From an uncultured Shewanella sp. (GTDB lineage Bacteria > Pseudomonadota > Gammaproteobacteria > Enterobacterales > Shewanellaceae), in the NCBI RefSeq assembly GCF_947501665.1, contig NZ_CANMWS010000017.1, positions 1 to 64,000 of the forward strand: a stretch of 64,000 nucleotides of DNA, written 5' to 3'. The notes under the pieces are model-generated. The model was not told the origin of the DNA. It worked only from the letters and a program-made list of their open reading frames with translations, and ran no database searches. The position numbers were made by a program, and so were the translations under genes. Below are positions 17,845 to 26,696 of this stretch, in pieces (the first letter of the stretch is position 1; every line of letters begins with the position of its first letter).

Positions 17845-18465
17845 TATTATTTTTTCTATTTTTATTAAAAATTTTTTGTATCGATAATTTTACTTATATT
17901 TTACTAGTAATAGATATTGTATTTTTTATTCTCAATCATTTTTATGACTTTCTTATAATTAATGATAATCATTGTTGTTTATATTTCATTCAATAAGTAG
18001 TATTAAAGTCGTAATGATCCATAATGATTGATATTGTCACTTTACTATTTAAAATAAATGATATTGAAATCATTGTAACGGCTTATATTCTGTTTTTTCA
18101 TTATTTTTAACTTACTTTTCAACTTCAATTATTTGGGGGTTATTTTAATTTTTTGATTTTATAGGTTATTTGATTTATTAGCAAAAGTTAATGTTTTATG
18201 TTTGACAAGTTTACTCTCTGTACTAGCCTTAGATCGAAATACTGCTGTAAAACATATCGAGAATATGTTTTTTCTTAACAAAGTATTTGAAGATAGGTAA
18301 ATACCTTGATCATTTGTCTGATTGGGTGAGGGGAATATAATTTTAATATTTCATCTAAAATAAAAGTATTGTTATTTCAATTATTGATGATTTGAAAAAG
18401 TATATTGTTCATTGCTTCACTCAATGATGGTCAGTTTTTAAATTTATATTTATAAGGATATTTAA
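17845..18465. other. Very AT-rich 620-bp intergenic region upstream of the M4 protease
   Basis: No ORF is supported. The stretch is dominated by A and T. It contains one Fur-box-like dyad (17961-17973) and several partial AATGAT/ATCATT words (around 18010-18080), any of which could be regulatory for the protease gene. Confidence 0.55.
17961..17973. promoter_or_regulatory. Possible Fur box core
   Basis: AATGATAATCATT matches the central 13 bases of the Fur consensus GATAATGATAATCATTATC; the outer bases do not match well. It is about 490 bp from the protease start and 120 bp past the DUF4387 stop, so the target is unclear. Confidence 0.35.
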
Positions 18466-20688
18466 ATGTTTAAAAAAAGTATTATCTCTTGTTCAATATT
18501 AGGGCTCTTCTCTTTCTTACCTTCGATTACATTTGCGGCTACACAACTTGACTTACGTAATAATCAAACGCAATTATTACATGTTAATGCAGATAAAAGT
18601 GATTTAAGAAGCCTACTTAATTTTACTAAGAATGATAATCTAGATTTAATCAAGCAACGTACCACCACAGCCAATATCACTCATAGCCGTTATCGCCAGC
18701 TGTATCAAGGGCTACCTGTTTGGGGACACCATGTCTTAGTGACAACTGATGATGCCCAGCAGGTAGTCGCGTTACATGGGGCTTTATTGCAAGGTATCGA
18801 CAAAGATGTGAGCACTCAAAGTATACAAAATAATAAAATGCAGGCTAAAGCGGCACTGGTTAAGCAGCAAAATGCATTAAAAGCACAATATCCTGAAGTA
18901 AAAAGCTGGGTATTTGAAAATGCGATCAGTGAGAAAGTGATTTATTTAAATGAGCGTAATCAAGCTAAGTTGGCTATTTATGTGTCGTTTTTTGCCGATG
19001 CAGCGAAAGGAGGCCATCCTACTCGACCAACTTACATTATTGATGCCACAACGGGGAAAATGATTGAGAGTTATGATGGTTTAGCGTTTGCTAATGGGAC
19101 AGGCCCAGGTGGTAATGCAAAAGTGGGTCAATATCATTATGGCACTGATTTCCCTGTATTTGATATCATTGATGTGGACGGTACGACTTGCCAAATGGAA
19201 AACACCAATGTGAAAACTGTGGATTTAAACCATGGCACATCGGGCACATCTGTTTTTGAGTTTGGTTGCTATGAAAATACCAAGAAAGAAATTAATGGCG
19301 CTTATTCTCCGCTTAATGATGCGCACTTCTTTGGTGGAGTGGTGTTTGATATGTTTAATGATTGGTATCAAACCGCGCCACTCACTTTTCAGCTAACAAT
19401 GCGGGTTCATTACTCAAATAATTATGAGAATGCTTTTTGGAATGGCTCTTCCATGACGTTTGGTGATGGTAGAAATACTTTCTATCCACTCACATCGCTG
19501 GATGTGTCTGCTCATGAAGTGAGTCATGGGGTAACCGAGCAAAATTCTGGGTTAGAATATGAGAAGCAGTCAGGTGGCATTAATGAGTCATTTTCTGATA
19601 TTTCCGGTGATGCCGCCGAGTTTTACATGAAAGGCACTAATGACTTTATGGTGGGAGCGGATATTTTTAAAGCGGCAACGGGGGCGCTACGTTATTTTGC
19701 CGATCCAACCTTAGATGGCCGCTCTATTGGGCATGTGGATGACTATTACGATGGATTGGGGGTGCACTATTCCAGTGGAGTCTTTAATCGCGCTTTTTAT
19801 AATTTAGCTACCACTGCTGGTTGGGATACGCATAAGGCATTTGATATCTGGGTCAAAGCCAATTTGGACTATTGGGGGCCACTGACCAATTTCCAACAAG
19901 GGGCTGAAGGCATTTTAGATGCCGCTATGGCACTTAAAGATACTAATCCGAATTTTGACTATCCTGCTGCTGATGTGCGTGATGCATTTGCTGTTGTGGG
20001 GATTGATTTGGTGATCCCCGATGAACCGGTCGCCGATTTTTCATATAGTAAAGAATTTTTAACGGTGAGCTTTACTGATCTGAGTTCAAGCCCAAATGGC
20101 AGTATTAGCACTTGGGCATGGGATTTTGGTGATGGCGGCAGCTCTGCAGTGCAAAACCCTGTTTATACTTATGCTGGAGGAGGGATTTATCAAGTGGGCT
20201 TGACAGTGACTGATGTCGATGACCGCTCACATTCAGTCACGCAAACGGTCAATGTCGCCTCTACACCTGATTACTGCTCTGCTGCAGGTGGTTCAAATAG
20301 TTATGAGTGGATAAGTGGTGTCAGTGTTGGAAGCTTTAGTAACAGCTCAGGTGCCAGTGGTTATACCGACTTTACTGGGCAAATTATCGATATGACTAAA
20401 GGGACTGAGTACACCATGGCGTTAACTCCAGGCTATTCGGGGGCATCTTATACTGAAACTTGGCAAGTTTGGGCCGATTTAAACCAAGATGGTGATTTTG
20501 ATGATGCAGGTGAGCAGCTCTTTAGTGGTACTGCGAGTAATACGGTTACAGGTACCTTAACGGTTCCAGCTTCAGCAATGACAGGAGCAACCGTTATGAG
20601 AGTGGCTATGCAGTGGAACTCTTCCGTATCGGCTTGTGAAAGCTTTAGCTGGGGAGAAGTGGAAGACTATACCCTTAATGTTTTGTAA
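18466..20688 (+). CDS. Secreted M4 metalloprotease (vibriolysin type) with PKD and GEVED domains
   Basis: The order is signal peptide (about 1-24, ending TFA), FTP/PepSY propeptide (to about 205), and an M4 thermolysin-like catalytic domain. Zinc ligands are HEVSH (350-354) and the Glu of GGINESFSD (374); VHYSSGVFNRAFY carries the catalytic His. A PKD domain (about 520-600, WDFGDGG...YTYAGGG) and a C-terminal GEVED domain (about 604-740, ending GEVEDYTL) follow. It should be exported and cleave peptides outside the cell. PKD and GEVED modules probably bind substrate or surface. TATAAGGATATTTAA precedes the ATG. The last C-terminal domain differs from the PPC domain of classical vibriolysin. 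Confidence 0.93.
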   Translation: MFKKSIISCSILGLFSFLPSITFAATQLDLRNNQTQLLHVNADKSDLRSLLNFTKNDNLDLIKQRTTTANITHSRYRQLYQGLPVWGHHVLVTTDDAQQVVALHGALLQGIDKDVSTQSIQNNKMQAKAALVKQQNALKAQYPEVKSWVFENAISEKVIYLNERNQAKLAIYVSFFADAAKGGHPTRPTYIIDATTGKMIESYDGLAFANGTGPGGNAKVGQYHYGTDFPVFDIIDVDGTTCQMENTNVKTVDLNHGTSGTSVFEFGCYENTKKEINGAYSPLNDAHFFGGVVFDMFNDWYQTAPLTFQLTMRVHYSNNYENAFWNGSSMTFGDGRNTFYPLTSLDVSAHEVSHGVTEQNSGLEYEKQSGGINESFSDISGDAAEFYMKGTNDFMVGADIFKAATGALRYFADPTLDGRSIGHVDDYYDGLGVHYSSGVFNRAFYNLATTAGWDTHKAFDIWVKANLDYWGPLTNFQQGAEGILDAAMALKDTNPNFDYPAADVRDAFAVVGIDLVIPDEPVADFSYSKEFLTVSFTDLSSSPNGSISTWAWDFGDGGSSAVQNPVYTYAGGGIYQVGLTVTDVDDRSHSVTQTVNVASTPDYCSAAGGSNSYEWISGVSVGSFSNSSGASGYTDFTGQIIDMTKGTEYTMALTPGYSGASYTETWQVWADLNQDGDFDDAGEQLFSGTASNTVTGTLTVPASAMTGATVMRVAMQWNSSVSACESFSWGEVEDYTLNVL

Positions 20689-20796
20689 TGTGATTGGTTA
20701 AACAGTAAGGTCGATAAGTGTGCATTACCTGCTTTTCACTGTTGAAGTCAAAGAGGTGGATTGCAGGTGAGATAATCCTTGTCAATAGCGTTTATA

Positions 20797-20827
20797 AAAA
20801 AGGAGGCTCATTGTGAGCCTCCTTTTT
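20797..20827. terminator. Bidirectional Rho-independent terminator
   Basis: AAAAAGGAGGCTCA-TTG-TGAGCCTCCTTTTT forms a 14-bp perfect stem with a 3-base loop and A/T tracts on both sides. It lies between the convergent protease and fadE genes and should stop transcription from both. Confidence 0.92.
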
Positions 20828-20849
20828 CATTCAAGTGCTGTTTTTTTAC

Positions 20850-23297
20850 TTATGCTGCTTGAATGTGTTTCTTTTTTACCTTCATTTTTGCCTGTAGTTC
20901 TTCAGCTGAAAAATCATCGACATTAATGGATTTCATACGACCTATTTCTGCTTTTTCCAATAAGGCTACTTCATCCTCAGATAAGACCCCCAGCGCTTTA
21001 CCTTCTGCTGCTACTTTATCTAACCACATGAAAGGTAGTCGCTTATTTGCAGCTTTACAGACTTTATCAAATAATGGTTCTGCTGCCAGAAGATCTTTAA
21101 AGGTTTCCTCTTGTACTCCAATAGGATTATTCTCATGGGCCTCAAAATATTGGCCATTCCCTAAACGGTCGCGACTGGCACAAGGCGTTTGCATAATGGC
21201 GGCAACCTTACCATCAAGGGCGTCACTTGGACGACTTAATGGACGACCAAAGGGGAAAATGACTAGACGCAGTACACGGCCCAATCCCATTGGGAAGTTG
21301 TCTAATAGTTCATCAAGTGAGGTTTGCAGTTTATGCAATGAATCTTCTACAGCCCATTGAACAAGCGGTAAATCTTCTGTTTTACGTCCATCGTCATGGT
21401 AACGCTTAAGCGTGGCAGAGGTTAAGTATAATTGACTTAATAAATCCCCTAGACGCGCTGAAATCCGTTCCTTGCGTTTTAGGTTTCCGCCTAATGTTGC
21501 CATAGCTAAATCAGACAGTAGTGCTAAGTTCGCACTAAAACGATTCATATGTTGATAGTAACGTTTCGTTTTATCAGAATAGGGCGCATTAGAGAAACGA
21601 CTTGAGGTTAAGCCTAACCAGAAACTGCGTACAAAGTTACTTGCTGCGAAACCCATGTGACCAAAAATAGCCGCATCAAAGTCATTTAAGCCTTTATTGG
21701 CATCGGGATCAAAGGCTGATTCCATCTCGGCAAGGACATAAGGGTGACAGCGGATAGCCCCTTGACCGTATATGATCATAGAACGCGTAAGAATATTGGC
21801 ACCTTCCACGGTAATAGCAATTGGCGCAGCTTGATAGCCTCGGCCAAGGTAATTATTGGGGCCAAGACAAACGCCTTTACCGCCATGAATATCCATGGCA
21901 TCGATAATACTTTTTTGCATTCTATCGGTTAAATGATATTTAACAATAGCAGAAATGACGGATGGTTTCTCACCTAAATCAATACCTGTGGTTGTCAGTG
22001 AGGCAACGGCGTCCATTAGATAGGCATTACCGCCGATACGGGCCATTGGCTCTTCAATACCTTCAAGTTTACCAATGGCTAATTTAAATTGACGACGAAT
22101 GCGGGCATATGCACCTGTGGCTAGTGCGGTGGTTTTTATGCCTCCGGCAGAGTTAGAAGGCAGCGTAATACCACGGCCAACAGATAAACATTCAACCAGC
22201 ATGCGCCAACCTTGGCCAGCCATTTCTGGGCCACCAATAATGAAGCTTAAAGGCACAAAAACCTCTTCACCTTGAGTGGGGCCATTTTGAAACATGCAAT
22301 TAAGCGGGAAATGACGACGACCTGTGATAACCCCTTTTAAATCTGTTGGAATAAGCGCACAAGTAATGCCAAGTTCTTTCTTATCGCCCAATAAACCATC
22401 TGGATCATTCAGTTTAAAGGCAAGCCCTAATACCGTGGCCACAGGGGCAAGGGTAATATAACGTTTGTTCCAGGTCAGTTTCATACCTAGGACTTCTTCG
22501 CCTTCCCATTGTCCTTTGCAGACAATACCAAAATCTGGAATCGCACCTGCATCACTGCCTGCCTCGGGACTGGTTAATGCAAAGCAAGGTACTTCAAGGC
22601 CTTTAGCAAGACGGGGTAAATAGTGGTTTTGTTGCTCGCTAGTACCGTAATGCTGTAATAATTCACCTGGACCAAGAGAATTAGGCACACCGACGGTCGA
22701 TGCTAATTCACTGCTCACACCAGCTAACTTTTGTAGGACACGAGATTGAGCGTAAGCTGAAAACTCTAAGCCACCATATTGTTTTTTAATGATCATGGCA
22801 AAAAAGCCATTATCTTTTAAATATTGCCAAACATCTTCAGGAAGATCGGCAAGCTGATGGGAGACTTGATGTTGATTAACCATGGCACATACTGTTTCAA
22901 CTGGACCGTCAATAAAGGCTTGTTCTTCAGCTGATAAGGTTGCCTTAGGGTAATTATGTAGCTTTTTCCAATTAGGATTGCCTGAAAAAAGATCCGCATC
23001 CCACCATGTGGTACCCGCTTCAATGGCTTCTTTTTCCGTAGAAGACATTTCTGGCATGATCCCACGATACATTTTTAGTAATGGGCGAGTGATGAAGCTT
23101 TTACGAAAAGTGGTCAGATTAAGCGGTAAAGCTAAGACTAAAAAAGCAATCCAAGCAACAGGGTTGATAATATCCATCATCGAACCTGCCACCATCACAA
23201 TACCAGCACCAAGTGTTGCAGTCAGCAACGATACTCGTAAATAGGTTAATGCACCTAATACTAAGATCATCGCTATAATCCAAAGTAGCATATTCAC
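20850..23297 (-). CDS. fadE: Acyl-CoA dehydrogenase FadE
   Basis: At 815 residues it matches the long FadE form of E. coli (814), which does the first FAD-dependent oxidation step of fatty acid beta-oxidation. Two hydrophobic segments occupy residues 1-70, then the acyl-CoA dehydrogenase core includes [26 protein letters not shown] and [18 protein letters not shown], with the long FadE-specific C-terminal extension. The start is GTG with AAGGAG seven bases upstream. The upstream region carries FadR-like and PsrA-like operators, consistent with induction by long-chain fatty acids. Confidence 0.95.
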   Translation of the reverse strand: MNMLLWIIAMILVLGALTYLRVSLLTATLGAGIVMVAGSMMDIINPVAWIAFLVLALPLNLTTFRKSFITRPLLKMYRGIMPEMSSTEKEAIEAGTTWWDADLFSGNPNWKKLHNYPKATLSAEEQAFIDGPVETVCAMVNQHQVSHQLADLPEDVWQYLKDNGFFAMIIKKQYGGLEFSAYAQSRVLQKLAGVSSELASTVGVPNSLGPGELLQHYGTSEQQNHYLPRLAKGLEVPCFALTSPEAGSDAGAIPDFGIVCKGQWEGEEVLGMKLTWNKRYITLAPVATVLGLAFKLNDPDGLLGDKKELGITCALIPTDLKGVITGRRHFPLNCMFQNGPTQGEEVFVPLSFIIGGPEMAGQGWRMLVECLSVGRGITLPSNSAGGIKTTALATGAYARIRRQFKLAIGKLEGIEEPMARIGGNAYLMDAVASLTTTGIDLGEKPSVISAIVKYHLTDRMQKSIIDAMDIHGGKGVCLGPNNYLGRGYQAAPIAITVEGANILTRSMIIYGQGAIRCHPYVLAEMESAFDPDANKGLNDFDAAIFGHMGFAASNFVRSFWLGLTSSRFSNAPYSDKTKRYYQHMNRFSANLALLSDLAMATLGGNLKRKERISARLGDLLSQLYLTSATLKRYHDDGRKTEDLPLVQWAVEDSLHKLQTSLDELLDNFPMGLGRVLRLVIFPFGRPLSRPSDALDGKVAAIMQTPCASRDRLGNGQYFEAHENNPIGVQEETFKDLLAAEPLFDKVCKAANKRLPFMWLDKVAAEGKALGVLSEDEVALLEKAEIGRMKSINVDDFSAEELQAKMKVKKKHIQAA

Positions 23298-23374
23298 TGT
23301 CTTTCTCCTTCAAAGTGTGACCCAGTTATCGAAAACGGTCACGAATATTTACTGGTATCCAGACCGAAAGTATT

Positions 23375-23390
23375 CGTGGTCTGACCTGTG
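23375..23390. promoter_or_regulatory. FadR-like operator upstream of fadE
   Basis: CGTGGTCTGACCTGTG contains TGGTC-T-GACC, the core of the FadR consensus CTGGTCNGACC. It is about 80 bp upstream of the fadE start. Outward of it, CACGAATA (23340-23347) and TATTCGTG (23371-23378) form an inverted pair bracketing CTGGTATCCAG. Confidence 0.6.
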
Positions 23391-23432
23391 TGCTATAAAA
23401 TTTAAACCTTAGTGAAAAGTAATACAAGCTTT

Positions 23433-23450
23433 TTTAAACATTTGTTTAAA
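23433..23450. promoter_or_regulatory. PsrA-like operator upstream of fadE
   Basis: TTTAAACATTTGTTTAAA has perfect 7-bp arms (TTTAAAC/GTTTAAA) around ATTT and fits the AAAC-N4-GTTT pattern of PsrA, the TetR-type fatty-acid regulator of Shewanella and Pseudomonas. It lies between the divergent fadE and yafJ starts and could serve either. Confidence 0.6.
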
Positions 23451-23542
23451 TATTTATTGTTTTTTTATTATTTAATCTCCGATCAGAACTGGGTAAAATA
23501 GCGTAAAATTAGGGTTTATAGTGTATAACGTAGGTGAATATC

Positions 23543-24346
23543 ATGTGTGAACTGCTGGCCATGAGCGCGAATGTGCCGACTGATATCGTGTTTAGTTTTA
23601 CAGGGTTGGCGCAAAGAGGGGGAGTGACGGGTCCCCATATTGATGGCTGGGGGATCACTTTTTATGAAGGTAAAGGAAGCCGTTCATTTAAAGACGCTTG
23701 TCCGAGTAGTGAGTCACATATTGCCACTATGATTAAGTCATTTCCGATTAAAAGTGAATTGGTGATAAGCCACATTAGGCAAGCTAATCGTGGTGGAGTC
23801 TCATTGGAAAATACTCACCCTTTTATGCGTGAATTGTGGGGGAAATATTGGACCTATGCCCATAATGGGCAATTGAGTGGCTATGAGAATATATTGACAT
23901 CGACTCGTTTCCTTCCTGTGGGGGATACCGATAGTGAACAAGCTTTTTGTTGGATTTTAGATAAGGTTTTGGATAAGTTTGGTTATTCTAAACCCCAAGA
24001 TATGTTGCCTGTTTATCGTTATATTGCAACCTTAGCCGATCAAGTGAGGCAATTGGGTGTGTTCAATATGATTTTAAGTGATGGTGATTTTTTGATGAAC
24101 TATTGTTCCAATAATTTGTGTTACATTACGCGAAAGGCTCCCTTTGGTAAGGCAAAGCTGATTGACACTGATGTTGTGGTGGATTTTGATAAAGAAACGA
24201 CACCGAATGATATTGTCACTGTGATTGCAACGCGTCCACTCACTCATAATGAAGAGTGGCATATTTTAGCTCCTGGGCAATGGACATTATTTAGAAAAGG
24301 TGAGGTGGTGATTAATCAGCTCGCTGAAATGGAAGGAGAGACATAA
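23543..24346 (+). CDS. yafJ: Class II glutamine amidotransferase YafJ
   Basis: The 267-residue protein is close to E. coli YafJ along its whole length (MCELLAMSANVPTDIVFSFTGL, GPHIDGWGITFYEGKG, HIRQANRGGVSLENTHPF). The start is set at the ATG that exposes Cys2, the N-terminal nucleophile of class II (Ntn) amidotransferases. The GTG nine bases upstream would bury it. It should release ammonia from glutamine or a related amide, but the acceptor is unknown. Divergent from fadE. Confidence 0.92.
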   Translation: MCELLAMSANVPTDIVFSFTGLAQRGGVTGPHIDGWGITFYEGKGSRSFKDACPSSESHIATMIKSFPIKSELVISHIRQANRGGVSLENTHPFMRELWGKYWTYAHNGQLSGYENILTSTRFLPVGDTDSEQAFCWILDKVLDKFGYSKPQDMLPVYRYIATLADQVRQLGVFNMILSDGDFLMNYCSNNLCYITRKAPFGKAKLIDTDVVVDFDKETTPNDIVTVIATRPLTHNEEWHILAPGQWTLFRKGEVVINQLAEMEGET

Positions 24347-24372
24347 CGGCACGGATCATAACCCGTGCCGTT
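24345..24372. terminator. Possible terminator hairpin after yafJ
   Basis: AACGGCACGG (24345-24354) and CCGTGCCGTT (24363-24372) form a perfect 10-bp stem that overlaps the yafJ stop codon and lies before the convergent DUF3108 gene. The T tract is weak on both strands. Confidence 0.6.
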
Positions 24373-24391
24373 ATGATAAAATATTAGTGCG

Positions 24392-25174
24392 CTATTCTTG
24401 TTTAGGAGTCGTCGTTGGTGGAGGCGTTGTGTCGGCTTTCGTTTCCACTTGTGTGCTGAGTTCAGGACTAAATTTGTATTTTAATAACTGAATATCCAGT
24501 TGTTTACTGCCTTTTTCAAAATGGGTGAGCCTAATGGGTAAATATGCCAGTGAAGGCGCCATCCAGAAAAAAGTTTGCCTTTTTTTACTGTCTCTAACGA
24601 CTTCTATTTTTATGGTGTCATATACACCACTAACGACTTTAATTTGCTCTCGGCCTAAGACTTTAAATTTATAGTCATCGACTTCGCCTTCTTTGACCAT
24701 TTTATATTCGAGGTTTTTAGCGCCTTTACTGATATCTAAGCGAAATTGCAATTGAGCCATGAGGGGATCATAGATCAGCTCTTTGTAAGGGAGTTTGACT
24801 TTTTTATCTTTGTAGCGACTAAAAATTTCTTGTTTATCTTTTAAAAAGACAGTTTGGTCTTGATAGTCGGAGCCTGTGCCTTTTCTATCATGGGTGTATC
24901 GAATGGGGATTAAATTATCGTCTTCAACAGTAAATTCACTGAGGATATGACGTTTATCCCAAAGCACCAGTAAACTCACATCACTATCAAAACGGTATTG
25001 ATAGATACTGCCTTGTTTTGGAGATAATTGATATCGCGCTTGACCTAATTCAATGCTGCCATAATAAACTTGATACTCAGCCGTTTGGGGGGTGAGTGGT
25101 GTGATGGTTGCTTGAACCAATGGACTGATGAAGAGCATGCTAAATATAGAGATAAAAGATATGATTTTTAACAA
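24392..25174 (-). CDS. DUF3108 protein, exported
   Basis: The 260-residue product has a signal peptide (LKIISFISIFSMLFISPLVQA) and a DUF3108 body (AEYQVYYGSIELGQARYQL, YRFDSDVSLLVLWDKRHILSEF, FFWMAPSLAYLPIRL). DUF3108 proteins are periplasmic beta-barrel-like lipocalin-fold proteins of unknown role. The TTG at 25174 is chosen because AAGGAG lies six bases upstream and it places the signal peptide at the N-terminus. Reading further upstream would run into the alkyltransferase-like gene. The C-terminus is a Thr/Pro-rich tail. Confidence 0.85.
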   Translation of the reverse strand: MLKIISFISIFSMLFISPLVQATITPLTPQTAEYQVYYGSIELGQARYQLSPKQGSIYQYRFDSDVSLLVLWDKRHILSEFTVEDDNLIPIRYTHDRKGTGSDYQDQTVFLKDKQEIFSRYKDKKVKLPYKELIYDPLMAQLQFRLDISKGAKNLEYKMVKEGEVDDYKFKVLGREQIKVVSGVYDTIKIEVVRDSKKRQTFFWMAPSLAYLPIRLTHFEKGSKQLDIQLLKYKFSPELSTQVETKADTTPPPTTTPKQE

Positions 25175-25245
25175 AGGGACACTCCTTAAAACATCATCAA
25201 AATCAGAATTAAAAATATAATATGACTCATTCAATTCATGGCCAA

Positions 25246-25650
25246 TTAAAAAGGGATAGATAAGACCAAGGTGGCAATATCGGGCTTCCATTCAAATTGG
25301 GTTAATTTAATTCGTCCATTTTCCACCTGAATACCTTCTAGGGTTAACCGCTGCATTTGATCTCTAAAAGCGGGACTGTGCTTTGGAAAGGCTATTTTAC
25401 CTTGACTATTTAGCACTCGGTGCCAAGGTAATGAAAGGTGGGAAGGTGCTTTTTTTAAGGCTGTTGAGACAAAGCGTGCACGGCCTGGCAGTCCGGCATA
25501 ATCGGCCACCTTTCCATAGCTACTGATCTGCCCTTGCGGGATCATCGCAACAATGTGCCAAATTTTTTCCATAGGAGATAGAGCTATTTTTATGGATGAC
25601 TGACTTGAAGGAGTGAGTTGCAATTGCGCATTAAAAATCGTGTTATCCAT
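25246..25650 (-). CDS. Alkyltransferase-like protein (ATL, MGMT family)
   Basis: The 134-residue protein has the DNA-binding domain of O6-alkylguanine alkyltransferases: IPQGQISSYGKVADYAGLPGRAR. The active-site motif reads PWHRV (Trp76) instead of PCHRV. That Cys-to-Trp change defines ATL proteins such as E. coli YbaZ, which bind O6-alkylguanine without repairing it and hand the lesion to nucleotide excision repair. About 25 N-terminal residues before MEKIWHIVAM are extra, and the ATG at residue 27 is a possible alternative start. It sits 71 bp upstream of the DUF3108 gene. Confidence 0.9.
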   Translation of the reverse strand: MDNTIFNAQLQLTPSSQSSIKIALSPMEKIWHIVAMIPQGQISSYGKVADYAGLPGRARFVSTALKKAPSHLSLPWHRVLNSQGKIAFPKHSPAFRDQMQRLTLEGIQVENGRIKLTQFEWKPDIATLVLSIPF

Positions 25651-25973
25651 AAATAAACCTTAATAGAACAATAATAATATTCGTGAGTAAAATACAAATA
25701 TCAGTTGCTTAAATATAGCGTATTTTGAACCTAAATTGGGGCATTTATTTTGTAAAGATCCTTTTTTGAGTTGTATAATGGAAAATAAGCCACTCCATGA
25801 ACCTTTGACGGTTTCAGCTTTCAATCCTATTGCAGAATATGTATTTGTTGGTCAACTCATTCTGTTTTTGAGTATTTGCAAGCTTATATTCAGCATAAGA
25901 AATTTGCTTAATGCAATGTATTGCTTTATATGTTTTTTTTAATATTAATGACAGTATGTAAATGGAGTGATAA

Positions 25974-26003
25974 TTGTTCTATTTTATGTGGATTTGATAT
26001 AAT
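25974..26003 (+). promoter_or_regulatory. Sigma70-type promoter
   Basis: TTGTTC at 25974-25979 and TATAAT at 25998-26003 are spaced by 18 bp, with TG-like context ahead of the -10. It is placed to start transcription about 25 bp before the small ORF at 26035. Confidence 0.65.
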
Positions 26004-26034
26004 AATGGTGTGTTTTATTGTTGAGGTCACTTTC

Positions 26035-26124
26035 ATGAATTCCATCGATCTTACTCTTGCACGAATGGCTGCAAGACGCCATATTAATATTGAATTTCAA
26101 GTTCACTTTATTGTTCAATGTTAA
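26035..26124 (+). CDS. Possible 29-residue peptide gene or leader peptide
   Basis: The ORF encodes MNSIDLTLARMAARRHINIE and nine more residues ending in Cys. GAGGT lies seven bases before the ATG, a good promoter lies upstream, and a strong terminator follows 25 bp after the stop. The whole transcript would be about 180 nt. It could be a small protein, a leader peptide controlling the next gene by attenuation, or a small RNA whose ORF is incidental. I know of no homologue. Confidence 0.45.
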   Translation: MNSIDLTLARMAARRHINIEFQVHFIVQC

Positions 26125-26148
26125 ATAATTTGTTGTTCTAATGAAGTT

Positions 26149-26189
26149 AAGAAGTACCATTTGTTATTCGATAGTACTTCTTATTTTTT
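26149..26189 (+). terminator. Rho-independent terminator between the mini-ORF and the DEMWH-family gene
   Basis: AAGAAGTAC (26149-26157) and GTACTTCTT (26174-26182) form a perfect 9-bp stem followed by ATTTTTT. It ends only 14 bp before the next ATG, so read-through here would decide expression of the downstream gene. Confidence 0.85.
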
Positions 26190-26202
26190 GGTGAGATGTT
26201 TT

Positions 26203-26655
26203 ATGATCCCAGTTAAGTTACTTGAATACCGTAATGTGAATGTGGTGGATAGATTCACTCAATATTATGCTATTTCAAAGCCTGAAGCAGAAGCAATTTT
26301 TGAACAGTTAAAATTGTTTTTGTATACCAGTGTGCAATATTCACATGATAAGTCTAAGCGACTGAATATCGTTGATGAAACATTCATTATTGATGAAATG
26401 TGGCATTTTTTTATTTTATTTACTCAAGATTATTATGTTTTTTGCATGAGTATGTTTAATGAGTTTTATCATCATGTACCGTCTTCTACACGTGATGAGT
26501 CTATCTCTGTTCATGAATTAAGGGAGCAAATGCAATTTATTACTGATGTATGCGGTGAGGAGACGGTGAAACTGTGGTATCAAGATTGGGCATTGAAATA
26601 CAATGCACGAAAAATGCATGCTTTGAGCATATTACCAGAGCTTGATTTTGAATAA
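26203..26655 (+). CDS. DEMWH-family conserved protein
   Basis: The 150-residue product contains DEMWHFFILFTQDYYVFC (residues 64-81) and YHHVP a few residues later. This D-E-x-W-H-x-F-I-L-F-T-x-x-Y-x-x-F-C ... HH-x-P pattern recurs in small bacterial proteins of unknown function in several phyla. The invariant Asp, His and Cys residues suggest a metal site or enzyme, which is inference. The ATG at 26203 follows GGTGAG and is preferred over one at 26161 that lies inside the terminator loop. Confidence 0.72.
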   Translation: MIPVKLLEYRNVNVVDRFTQYYAISKPEAEAIFEQLKLFLYTSVQYSHDKSKRLNIVDETFIIDEMWHFFILFTQDYYVFCMSMFNEFYHHVPSSTRDESISVHELREQMQFITDVCGEETVKLWYQDWALKYNARKMHALSILPELDFE

Positions 26656-26696
26656 CTTATAGATTTTTCAATATATTACTGCCTATAACAGATTGA

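Noticed and set aside
25778..25942. 54-codon hydrophobic reading upstream of the mini-ORF
   Set aside because: No convincing ribosome site or similarity; composition is that of AT-rich DNA.
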